Position numbers and translations under genes: made by a program
Notes under the pieces: generated by a model
What the model saw: the letters and a program-made list of their open reading frames with translations, nothing else
What the model was told of the DNA's origin: nothing
The model's database searches: none
Part shown: positions 15,553 to 23,420 of the stretch, in pieces
Numbering within the stretch: position 1 is the stretch's first letter
Layout of the letters: every line of letters begins with the position of its first letter
From: Deltaproteobacteria bacterium
GTDB lineage: Bacteria; Myxococcota_A; UBA796; SXON01
Assembly (NCBI GenBank): GCA_016875435.1
Contig: VGRE01000015.1
Coordinates: forward strand, 1 to 32,072
Direction: 5' to 3'
DNA: 32,072 nt

Positions 15553-17738
15553 CGGGACTCCCCTGGAGTTTCCAGCGCCGCGAGCACGCGCTCCGGCGTC
15601 ATGGGCAGCGCGTGGAGCGCGGCGCCGGTGGCGGCCTCGATGGCCTGCGCCACGGCGGCGGCGGGACAATCCATCGGGATCTCGCCGATGCCCTTGGCGC
15701 CGAAGGGACCGCCGGCGAAGGGGATCTCCACCAGCTCGGTGACCATCTCCGGGGCGTCGAGCGCGGTGGGGATGATGTAGTTGGTCAGCCGGTCGTTGCG
15801 CATGCCGCCGCGACTGTCGAGCACCACCTCTTCCTGGGTGGCCCAGCCGAGGGCCTGGAGCGTGCCGCCCTCGATCTGTCCCGATGCGAGCACGGGGTTG
15901 AGCGCCCGGCCCACGTCGGTGGCGGTCACCACGCGGTCGTAGATCACCTCGCCGGTGTCGGTGTCGACCCGCAGGTCGACGATGACACACGACCAGCCGT
16001 AGCAGGGGTAGGCGTCGCCCTGGTAGGTGTCCATGTCCCACTGGATGTTGGCGTCGACCTCGTAGGTTTCCACCACGCGCGCGGTGGCGTCGGGGGCTAG
16101 TCGCGACAGCAGGGCGTCGAAGCCGTGCTCGTCGCTCATGGCCGTCGACTGCAGGTGACGGCGCAAGGCGCGCGCGGCGGCCAGGGCGGTGCCGCCCACG
16201 ACCATCGCGGTGCGACTGGCGACTGTCGGGCCCGAGTCGGGCACCTGGGCCGTGTCGTGAGGCAACATCTGCACGCGCGCGGTGTCGATGCCGAGCTCCT
16301 CGGCCACGATCTGCGGGAAGATGGTCTCGGTGCCCTGGCCTATGTCGGTGCTGGCGATGCCCACGTACACGGTGCCGTCGCGCACCTCGAGGGCCACCTT
16401 GCCCTTGATCTTCGCCTCGCCGTTGCCGGTGAAGCCGCAGCCGTGCCACGCCAGCGCGAGGCCCCGTCCCCGGGCCATGGCGGGGGCGGTCACGCCGGGA
16501 CGGATGGTCTTGTCGTCGACCGGCGCCTCGGCGGCGGCGAGCGCGCGGTCGAGCACCGCGAAGCCGCCGGGATCGTGCAGCACCTGGCCCGTGGCGGTGA
16601 TGTCGCCCTCCTTGTAGAGGTTGCGACGGCGCAGTTCGAGGGGATCGAGGCCGAGGGTCCGCGCGACGCGGTCCATGTGACGCTCGGCCGCCCACTGGGC
16701 CTGCGGGGCGCCGAAGCCTCGGAAGGCCCCGTTGGGGGGCGTGTGGGTGGCCACGCACACCCCGTCGAGGGCCACCGCCTCGGCGCGGTAGGGGCCGGTC
16801 ACGTGGAGGATGGCGCGGGAGAGAACCACGGTGGAGAGCGTGTGGTACGCGCCGCCGTCCATCACGATCCGGGCCCCGAACTCGAGGACGTGCCCCCCGG
16901 GCGACACCAGCGTGTCGAGCTCGATGATCGACGGGTGACGCTTGGTGGTGGCGCGCAAGTCCTCGTCGCGACGGTAGGTGATCTTGACCGGGCGCCCGCT
17001 GGCCCGGGCGAGCAGCACCGCGTGGCAGGCCAGCATCGAGGGGTACTCTTCCTTGCCGCCGAAGCCACCGCCGGTGACGGCCTGGACCACGTTCACCCGC
17101 TCGTCGCCCAGCATGCGCTTGACGGCCCGGTCGATGTAGTAGGGGCACTGCATCGAGCCCTGCACGGTGAAGCCGCCGTCGGGGCGTGGCAGCGCGAGCA
17201 TGCTCATCGGCTCGATGTAGAGCTGCTCCTGGAGGCCGGTCTGGTAGCGGCCGCGCACGCGGATACCCTGCCGTCCCCCGAACGTGCCGCGGCGGATGGA
17301 GATCTTCTTGAAGACATTGTCGTGACCGAAGATCTGGATGGCGTTGCCCTCGGCCAGCTCGGGGTCGAAGAGCGCGGGCAGGTCCTCGTAGTCGACGATG
17401 ACGGCGCGCGCGGCCGCGAGGGCCTGCTCGCGGGTGGGGGCCGCCACCAGCGCGAGGGGCTCGTGGACGTGGCGCGTGATGCCGCCGGCCAGCACCGGCT
17501 GGTCGTCGGTCATCAGGGTGACGATGTTGGTGGGCACGTCGGCCGCGGTGACCAGAGTGACGCCGGTCCAGTCGAAAGCCGGGTCGCGACGGAGGCCGAG
17601 GATGCGCGCGTGGGCGCGCGAGGAACGAACCGTGGCGCCGTAGAGGCAGCCGTCGGGACGCAGGTCGTCGGCGTAGAGCGACGAACCTACGATCTTCTCG
17701 AGGCCGTCGCGCCGGGGGGGCGAGGTGCCGATGCTCAT
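15549..17738 (-). CDS. Molybdenum hydroxylase molybdopterin-binding (large) subunit, xanthine dehydrogenase/aldehyde oxidase family
   Basis: DGLEKIVGSSLYADDL; AVTGGGFGGKEEYPSMLACHAVLLARASGRPVKITYRRDED; GAFRGFGAPQAQWAAE; TDIGQGTETIFPQIVAEELG. Confidence 0.93.
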   Translation of the reverse strand: MSIGTSPPRRDGLEKIVGSSLYADDLRPDGCLYGATVRSSRAHARILGLRRDPAFDWTGVTLVTAADVPTNIVTLMTDDQPVLAGGITRHVHEPLALVAAPTREQALAAARAVIVDYEDLPALFDPELAEGNAIQIFGHDNVFKKISIRRGTFGGRQGIRVRGRYQTGLQEQLYIEPMSMLALPRPDGGFTVQGSMQCPYYIDRAVKRMLGDERVNVVQAVTGGGFGGKEEYPSMLACHAVLLARASGRPVKITYRRDEDLRATTKRHPSIIELDTLVSPGGHVLEFGARIVMDGGAYHTLSTVVLSRAILHVTGPYRAEAVALDGVCVATHTPPNGAFRGFGAPQAQWAAERHMDRVARTLGLDPLELRRRNLYKEGDITATGQVLHDPGGFAVLDRALAAAEAPVDDKTIRPGVTAPAMARGRGLALAWHGCGFTGNGEAKIKGKVALEVRDGTVYVGIASTDIGQGTETIFPQIVAEELGIDTARVQMLPHDTAQVPDSGPTVASRTAMVVGGTALAAARALRRHLQSTAMSDEHGFDALLSRLAPDATARVVETYEVDANIQWDMDTYQGDAYPCYGWSCVIVDLRVDTDTGEVIYDRVVTATDVGRALNPVLASGQIEGGTLQALGWATQEEVVLDSRGGMRNDRLTNYIIPTALDAPEMVTELVEIPFAGGPFGAKGIGEIPMDCPAAAVAQAIEAATGAALHALPMTPERVLAALETPGESR

Positions 17739-17768
17739 GGCCGCGAAGCTATCGCGCAGGTGCCGCTT

Positions 17769-18461
17769 TCAGCGCGCTCGGAACCGGGTCAGGACGCGGT
17801 TACTGTCGAGGGGGATGGGCTGCCCCCGCCGCTCCGCGAGCGCGAGGGCGCCGGATACCTCGATGGGCACCTCGTTGTAGGCGCCCCACTCGTGCGTCAT
17901 CGTGGCTTCCATCTTCTCGACGAGCCAGGAGCTCACTGCCTTGCGCATCGTCGGCTCGTCGCCCGCGGAGAGCGCGAGAGTGAAGCGCTTGAGCGGCAGG
18001 CCGAGGCCGGCGTCGCTGAGCTCCGCGCCCTGCGCCGCCGCGTTGACGCTCAGCGACTCGCCGAGCACGGCGGCGGCCACCATGCGGGCGTTCTGGGCTG
18101 GGCCCGGCGGCGAGATGGCGGTGGCGATGAGGAAGGCGCGGGCGGTGTCTTCCGTGGACGCCGAGGGCGCAACCGCAATCGCCAGCCAGCCGCGCGTGCA
18201 CGCGAAGTCGGCGAAGCCCTGCGCCTTGGCGTGGCCCTCGCGCACGGCGCGGACCCACTCCTCCATCCGCGCGGAGGCCCGCGCGATCAGGCGGATCGCC
18301 TCGTCTTCCCGATCCGAAAGGCACGCGGCCGAGGCGGATCGGAGCAGGTGATTGACAACGCTGTGGTACTCGCCCACCGCGAGGTATCGCTGCTCGTACA
18401 GGTCGACGCGCAAGAGCGCGCCCGCCAGCCGGTCTATCTCGTAGTCGGGCCAGTTACCCAT
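17769..18461 (-). CDS. Hypothetical protein, predicted largely alpha-helical
   Basis: ORF without frame breaks (MGNWPDYEIDRLAGALLRVDLYEQRYLAVGEYHSVVNHLLRSASAACLSDREDEAIRLIARASARMEEW...). Alternative start MLACGP at 18479. Family not recognised. Confidence 0.65.
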   Translation of the reverse strand: MGNWPDYEIDRLAGALLRVDLYEQRYLAVGEYHSVVNHLLRSASAACLSDREDEAIRLIARASARMEEWVRAVREGHAKAQGFADFACTRGWLAIAVAPSASTEDTARAFLIATAISPPGPAQNARMVAAAVLGESLSVNAAAQGAELSDAGLGLPLKRFTLALSAGDEPTMRKAVSSWLVEKMEATMTHEWGAYNEVPIEVSGALALAERRGQPIPLDSNRVLTRFRAR

Positions 18462-18578
18462 TGGGCCACAGGCTAACACGCAAAAAACGCTAGCGGCGCT
18501 CGGGCGTCCCGCAAGCGGGAGCGGCGCGCGGCCGAATGCGGCGATGTCTCCTGCCCCACCCAGAGTGTGGAGGTGGCC

Positions 18579-18873
18579 ATGTCGAGCACCACCCCGACCA
18601 TCCTCGTGGCGGGCCCCGGGGCCGTCGGCGTCGCCGCGAAGCTGGGGGCCGAGCGCGGCTACACGGCAGGTGCCCGCGCGCGGGCTCGCGGCGGCGCGGC
18701 AGCAGCTCGAGACACAGCACTTCTACGCGATCATCGCTGAGTTCGGGCTGGCTACCAGCGGAGGCGGCGACCTGCCGGAGGGTGCAGTGTCCCGGATCAC
18801 CGTGAACCGCTACGAGGGCAACCCGGTGAGTTGGCGGGGCATCGGCGGGTTGCGGGCCATGCCCCCAGCATAG
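18579..18873 (+). pseudogene. Small two-frame coding-like region (possible frameshifted or degenerate ORF)
   Basis: RBS-like ggagg before ATG 18579: MSSTTPTILVAGPGAVGVAAKLGAERGY...; the +1 frame then reads LAAARQQLETQHFYAIIAEFGLATSGGGDLPEGAVSRITVNRYEGNPVSWRGIGGLRAMPPA* ending at 18873. Confidence 0.35.
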
Positions 18874-18993
18874 CCGCCCCGGCGGCCGATTCTGCGCTTG
18901 CCAGCGTTTACGCGTGCAACGCCGGGGGCGCGAAGGGGAACAGGCGGCCCACGCCGGGCGGGGAGCACCCCCCCACACACTGGCCCCGCCCCA

Positions 18994-19899
18994 CTACCGG
19001 TCCAGGCCGATGGCGCCCCCCAGCTTGGCGCCCGTGAGGTCGGCGCCCTCGAGCGTGGCGCCCGAGAGGTCGGCGCCCGAGAGGTCGGCGCCCGAGAGGT
19101 CGGCGCCCGTGAGGATGGCGCCCGAGAGGTTGGCGCCATCGAGCTTGGCGCCCGCGAGGTCGGCGCCCGCGAGGTCGGCGCCCGCGAGGTCGGCGCCGTA
19201 GAGGTCGGCGCCGTAGAGGTTGGCGCCCGTGAGGTCGGCGCCCGTGAGGTTGGCGCGCGCGAGCTTGGCGTACCTCAGGTTGGCGCCCGCGAGGTTGGCG
19301 CCCGCGAGGTTGGCGCCGTCGAGGTCGGCGCCGTAGAGGTAGGCGCCCGTGAGGTCGGCGCCCGAGAGGTCGGCGCGGTGGAGGTTGGCGCCCGTGAGGT
19401 TGGCGCCCGTGAGGTTGGCGCCCGTGAGGTTGGCGCCCGTGAGGTTGGCGCCATCGAGCTTGGCGTACCTCAGGTGGGCGCCGTCGAGGTCGGCGCCGTA
19501 GAGGTCGGCGCCGTAGAGGTCGGCGCCGTAGAGGTTGGCGCCCGCGAGCTTGGCGGCGTGGAGCAGGGCGCCCTGGAGGTCGGCGCCATCGAGCTTGGCG
19601 CCATCGAGCTTGGCGCCCTCCAGCTTGGCGTCCGTGAGGTAGGCGCCCGCCAGCTTGGCGTACCTCAGGTTGGCGCCATCGAGCTTGGCGCCGCTGAGCT
19701 CAGCGTACCTCAGGTCGAAGCCCGAGAGGTTGGCGTACGAGAGCCACGCGCCCGAGAGGTGGGCGCGCCCGCCCTTGCTGTGGTCTTTCGCCCACTCCGA
19801 ATGGAGGCGCAGCGCTTCCAGGCGATACGCCCTGATCGCCAACGCGCCAACGCCCGCTAGCCCCACCACGAGCGCCATCAGGATGAACACGCGCTTCAT
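18994..19899 (-). CDS. Membrane-anchored pentapeptide-repeat protein, copy 1 (301 aa)
   Basis: N-terminal hydrophobic segment [39 protein letters not shown], then A(N/D)LxG pentapeptides almost to the C-terminus (GLDR). Confidence 0.93.
   Translation of the reverse strand: MKRVFILMALVVGLAGVGALAIRAYRLEALRLHSEWAKDHSKGGRAHLSGAWLSYANLSGFDLRYAELSGAKLDGANLRYAKLAGAYLTDAKLEGAKLDGAKLDGADLQGALLHAAKLAGANLYGADLYGADLYGADLDGAHLRYAKLDGANLTGANLTGANLTGANLTGANLHRADLSGADLTGAYLYGADLDGANLAGANLAGANLRYAKLARANLTGADLTGANLYGADLYGADLAGADLAGADLAGAKLDGANLSGAILTGADLSGADLSGADLSGATLEGADLTGAKLGGAIGLDR
19000..19720 (-). repeat. 15-bp minisatellite-like coding repeats (gaggtyggcgcccgn) in pentapeptide copy 1
   Basis: Exact consecutive 15-mers, e.g. 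gaggttggcgcccgt repeated 4x near 19381-19440, gaggtcggcgccgta runs near 19484-19530, gaggtcggcgcccgc runs near 19156-19190. Confidence 0.85.
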
Positions 19900-19985
19900 G
19901 ATCTCCGCGGCCTCCGCGGCGAGGTAACTAGCCAGCAGGCCGGTGCGTTCGCCCCCCAGCTACGTTCACCCCTCGGCCCGCCCCA

Positions 19986-20810
19986 CTACCGGTCCAGGCC
20001 GATGGCGCCCTCGAGCTTGGCGCCCGCGAGGTCGGCGCCCGCGAGGTCGGCGCCCCAGAGGTCGGCGCCCGCGAGGTTGGCGCCCTCGAGCTTGGCGCCC
20101 GTGAGGTAGGCGCCCGCCAGCTTGGCATACCTCAGGTTGGCGCCGAGGAGCCTAGCGCCGCTGAGCTCAGCGTACCTCAGGTCGGCGCCTGCGAGGTTGG
20201 CGCCCTCGAGCTTGGCGCCCGTGAGGTAGGCGCCCGTGAGGTCGGCGCTCGCGAGGTCGGCGCGCGTGAGGTCGGCGCGTATGAGGTCGGCGCCCTCCAG
20301 GTTGGCGCCCTCCAGGTTGGCGCCTGAGAGGTTGGCGCCCGAGAGGTTGGCGCCATCGAGCTTGGCGTACCGCAGGTAGGCGCCCATGAGGTTGGCGCCC
20401 GTGAGGTCGGCGCCGTCGAGGTTGGCGTCCGCGAGGTTGGCGCTGCTGGCGCGGGCGTCGTTGAGGTCGGCGCCCTCCAGGTTGGCGCCCGAGAGGTTGG
20501 CGCCATCGAGCTTGGCGCCATCGAGCTTGGCGCCGGTGAGGTCGGCGCCCTCCAGCTTGGCGTACCTCAGGTTGGCGCCATCGAGCTTGGCGCCGCCGAG
20601 CTCAGCGTACCTAAGGTCGAGGCCCGAGAGGTTGGCGTACCAGAGCCAAGTGCCCGAGAGGTTGGCGCGCCCGCCCTTGCTGTTGTCTTTGGCCCACTCC
20701 GAATGGAGGCGCAGCGCTTCCTCCAGGCGATTTGCCCTGATCGCCAGCAAGCTAACGATCACGACCGCCAGGACCGCCACGACCGCCACGACCGCGAACA
20801 CGCGCTTCAT
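19986..20810 (-). CDS. Membrane-anchored pentapeptide-repeat protein, copy 2 (274 aa)
   Basis: [53 protein letters not shown]...; same layout, N-terminal cassette and C-terminal GLDR as copy 1. Alternative in-frame ATG at 20828. Confidence 0.93.
   Translation of the reverse strand: MKRVFAVVAVVAVLAVVIVSLLAIRANRLEEALRLHSEWAKDNSKGGRANLSGTWLWYANLSGLDLRYAELGGAKLDGANLRYAKLEGADLTGAKLDGAKLDGANLSGANLEGADLNDARASSANLADANLDGADLTGANLMGAYLRYAKLDGANLSGANLSGANLEGANLEGADLIRADLTRADLASADLTGAYLTGAKLEGANLAGADLRYAELSGARLLGANLRYAKLAGAYLTGAKLEGANLAGADLWGADLAGADLAGAKLEGAIGLDR
20000..20640 (-). repeat. 15-bp coding repeats in pentapeptide copy 2
   Basis: Recurrent gaggtcggcgcc / gaggttggcgcc units in 15-bp register, more diverged than copy 1. 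Confidence 0.8.
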
Positions 20811-21012
20811 GATCTCCGCGGCCTCCACGGCGAGGTAACCAGCCAGCAGGCCGGGGCCGTTAGTCCCCCCCCCCGGCTACGTTCGCGCCTCGGCCCGCCA
20901 CACCCGGTCCTCGGCCCCCCTCGCCAGGTGCTTCCAGCCCCCGCCCCTGCTCGACGCCGCGCCCCCGTGCGACCCAGGCATGACCCGCCCCGATTGGTCG
21001 TCGCGAGAAACA

Positions 21013-21048
21013 CAACGCCCGCCGGGCGATCATGCCGGGCGGGCGTTG
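21013..21048. terminator. Hairpin terminator, likely for the tRNA cluster
   Basis: Inverted repeat caacgcccgccgggc-gatcat-gccgggcgggcgttg (15-bp stem, one mismatch); T-rich tract on the + side (tttgttt) and gtgtttc on the - side. Confidence 0.65.
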
Positions 21049-21057
21049 GTTTGTTTA

Positions 21058-21134
21058 TGGCGCACCCAGAAGGATTCGAACCTCCAACCTTCTGATCCGT
21101 AGTCATAAGGAATAGCGTTGACCCGTATGGGTGC
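21058..21134 (-). tRNA. tRNA-Arg(ACG)-like locus with aberrant D-arm; possibly a pseudo-tRNA
   Basis: Reverse strand GCACCCA TACGGGTCAACGCTATTCCTTATGA CTACGGA TCAGAAGGTT GGAGGTTCGAATCCTTC TGGGTGC G CCA; 77 nt, perfect 7-bp acceptor, normal T-arm and encoded CCA. D-arm lacks the canonical GCTC..GG..GAGC pattern and the anticodon stem has an A-G mismatch. Confidence 0.6.
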
Positions 21135-21154
21135 GAGGAAGGTGCGTTTTTAGG

Positions 21155-21245
21155 TGGCGGAGACGGAGGGATTTGAACCCTCGGTACGCTTTTGGCGTAC
21201 ACTCGCTTAGCAAGCGAGCACCTTCGGCCACTCGGTCACGTCTCC
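21155..21245 (-). tRNA. tRNA-Ser(GCT)
   Basis: Reverse strand GGAGACGTGACCGAGTGGCCGAAGGTGCTCGCTTGCTAAGCGAG...GAGGGTTCAAATCCCTCCGTCTCCGCCA; long variable arm, anticodon GCT, encoded CCA. Confidence 0.95.
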
Positions 21246-21261
21246 GAAGGAGTCAAAGTTG

Positions 21262-21351
21262 TGGAGGAGGTGGTGGGATTCGAACCCACGGCCCCCTTTC
21301 GAGGGCGGCGGTTTTCAAGACCGCTGCCTTCAACCACTCGGCCACACCTCC
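21262..21351 (-). tRNA. tRNA-Ser(TGA)
   Basis: Reverse strand GGAGGTGTGGCCGAGTGGTTGAAGGCAGCGGTCTTGAAAACCGC...GTGGGTTCGAATCCCACCACCTCCTCCA; long variable arm, anticodon TGA, encoded CCA. Confidence 0.95.
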
Positions 21352-21420
21352 GAGAGGGGTGAAGCCTCACTTATACGCCCGGTCGAGAGGCGTCAAGGGA
21401 GGCGCGCCTGCCTCAGCCGC

Positions 21421-22719
21421 TCAGGCCCGCGGCACCACGCGCTCGAGACCCCCCATGTACGGGCGCAAGGCAACGGGCACGACCACGCTCCCGTCGTCCT
21501 GCGCGTAGTTCTCGAGGATGGCCACCAGCGTGCGGCCCGCAGCGAGGCCGGAGCCGTTGAGCGTGTGCACCAGCGTGGTCTTCTTGTCGCCCGCGCGCTT
21601 GAAGCGGGTCTTCAGGCGTCGTGATTGGAAATCGGTGAAGAGCGTGCAGCTGGAGATCTCGCGGTAGGCCGACTGGCCGGGCAGCCATACCTCGAGGTCG
21701 AAGCCCTTCGCGCCGCCGTTGCCCACGTCACCGGCGCAGCGCGCCACGGTCTGGTAGGGTAACTCTAGGCGTTCCAGAACGATCTCGGCGTGCCGCGTGA
21801 GCGCGTCGAGGGCGGCCACGCCGTCCTCGGGACGGGTGAACCACACCAGCTCCACCTTGTGGAACTGGTGTACCCGGATGATCCCGCGCGTGTCGCGACC
21901 GGCCGAGCCTGCCTCGCTGCGAAAGCAGGGGGTGAAGGCGAAGTAGCGGATGGGAAGCTGAGCCTCATCTAGGATCTCGTCGCGGTGCAGGTTCGTCACC
22001 GGCACCTCGGCGGTAGGGATGAGGTAAGCGGCCTGGCCGGAGAGATCTGCCGTCAACTTGAAGAGATCTTCCTCGAACTTGGGTAGCTGTCCCGTGCCGG
22101 CCATGCTCTCCGCCGTCACCATGTAGGGCACGAGCACCTCGCGGTAGCCGTGGGCCTCGGCCATGTCGGCGAAGAAGGCCACGAGCGCACGCTCCATCCG
22201 GGCAAGCGCGTCGCTCAGCACGTAGAAGCGGCTGCCGGAGAGCTTCGCCGCCCGCTCGGGGTCGTACATGCCCAGCGTGGACGCGATCTCGTCGTGGGGC
22301 CGCCCCCCGGCGCGAGGGCTGCCCCAGCGCCGCACGACGACGTTGCCGTGCTCGTCGGCGCCGCTCGGCGTGTCGGGGTGAACCTGGTTCGGCAACCACA
22401 GCAAGAGGCGCTGTTCCTCGTCCTGGAGCGACGCGATCTCCGCGTCGAGCGCGGCGGCGCGGTCGCTCGCCGCCCTCACCTCTCCCTTGAGCGCCTCCGC
22501 GTCGGCGCCGCGCCCCTGCTTCAGCAAGGCGCCAATCTGCGGAGAGAGCTTGTTTCGACGCGACAAGTTGTCGTCGCGCTCGGTCTGCGCCCCGCGCCGC
22601 TGGGCGATCAGCTCAACCAGGCGGTCCACCATCCTGAGCAAGTCGTCGCTCGCGTTGCGACGGCGCAGGCTCTCTCGTACGGCATCGGGGTTCTGGGCAA
22701 CCAGATTCGGGTCGATCAT
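21421..22719 (-). CDS. serS: Seryl-tRNA synthetase
   Basis: MIDPNLVAQNPDAVRESLRRR; coiled-coil N-terminal region; YLIPTAEVPVTNLH; FRSEAGSAGRDTRGIIRVHQFHKVELVWF; NGSGLAAGRTLVAILENYAQDDGSVVVPVALRPYMGG. Confidence 0.97.
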   Translation of the reverse strand: MIDPNLVAQNPDAVRESLRRRNASDDLLRMVDRLVELIAQRRGAQTERDDNLSRRNKLSPQIGALLKQGRGADAEALKGEVRAASDRAAALDAEIASLQDEEQRLLLWLPNQVHPDTPSGADEHGNVVVRRWGSPRAGGRPHDEIASTLGMYDPERAAKLSGSRFYVLSDALARMERALVAFFADMAEAHGYREVLVPYMVTAESMAGTGQLPKFEEDLFKLTADLSGQAAYLIPTAEVPVTNLHRDEILDEAQLPIRYFAFTPCFRSEAGSAGRDTRGIIRVHQFHKVELVWFTRPEDGVAALDALTRHAEIVLERLELPYQTVARCAGDVGNGGAKGFDLEVWLPGQSAYREISSCTLFTDFQSRRLKTRFKRAGDKKTTLVHTLNGSGLAAGRTLVAILENYAQDDGSVVVPVALRPYMGGLERVVPRA

Positions 22720-22817
22720 CGCGCCCCGCCGCTAACTCCCCGGGTGACTCGCCGCCCCTTGCCGCGTCAAGAGCCAAGTCTTAACCCTTAACCTCCGGCT
22801 CCTTTCTGGCATCGCGG

Positions 22818-23420
22818 TCACCAGTCGGCAAGACGTTTCGAGAAAGCGCTCTTGACGGCTACGAAATCAACCGACCCGAGCTCGCGCTCCATGGACGTGT
22901 ACACCGAGGGGTCGAGCCCACAGGGCTGGACGCGGGACAGGTAGTCGAGGTCGGTCGTCACGTTCAGCGCCACGCCGTGCCACGTCACCCAGCGACGGCA
23001 AGCAATGCCGATGCTGGCGATCTTGCGGCCGCGCACCCAGGCGCCGGTGCCGCGGGGGTCGCGCTCGCCATGCAGGCCGAAGTCGGCCATAACGTCGAAG
23101 CAGAGCGACTCGAGACGACGCAGCCATGCATGCAGGTCTCGGTCGCGACCGCACAGGGCGAAGACAGGGTAGACGACCAGCTGCCCGGGGCCGTGAAAGG
23201 TCACGTCGCCCCCGCGCTCCACCTCCACCACCGGTACGTCGCCAGGGGCGAGCACGTTGGCCATGGCGCCGAGCTTCCTTCCCACGGTGTACACCGGGTC
23301 GTGTTCCACCAGGAACGCGGTGTCTTCGACCTCGTTCGCGATCCGGAGCGCGAGCTGTCGCGACTGGATGGCCCACGCCTCGGCGTAGGGCAGGCGCCCG
23401 AGGTCGACTACCCGGGCCAA
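22818..23420 (-). CDS. lipB: Lipoyl(octanoyl) transferase
   Basis: DPVYTVGRKLGAMANVL; VVEVERGGDVTFHGPGQLVVYPVF; GAWVRGRKIASIGIACRRWVTWHGVALNV. Start assigned to TTG at 23420, overlapping the tmk 3' end; the longer upstream ORF is likely spurious. Confidence 0.9.
   Translation of the reverse strand: MARVVDLGRLPYAEAWAIQSRQLALRIANEVEDTAFLVEHDPVYTVGRKLGAMANVLAPGDVPVVEVERGGDVTFHGPGQLVVYPVFALCGRDRDLHAWLRRLESLCFDVMADFGLHGERDPRGTGAWVRGRKIASIGIACRRWVTWHGVALNVTTDLDYLSRVQPCGLDPSVYTSMERELGSVDFVAVKSAFSKRLADW

Noticed and set aside
16125-18476. 783-aa plus-strand ORF
   Set aside because: Antisense to the Mo-hydroxylase large subunit and the helical hypothetical; no motifs.
18898-19860. Plus-strand 320-aa ORF of GAREVGA repeats
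   Set aside because: Mirror image of the 15-bp pentapeptide coding repeat on the minus strand; no start or RBS context of note.
19000-20640. CRISPR-like repetitive array
   Set aside because: Repeats are contiguous 15-bp coding units without unique spacers; fully explained by pentapeptide repeats.
21061-21134. Phage or ICE attachment site at the tRNA-Arg 3' end
   Set aside because: No integrase, excisionase or mobile genes in the window and the acceptor 5' strand is retained at the correct spacing, so integration is not supported here.
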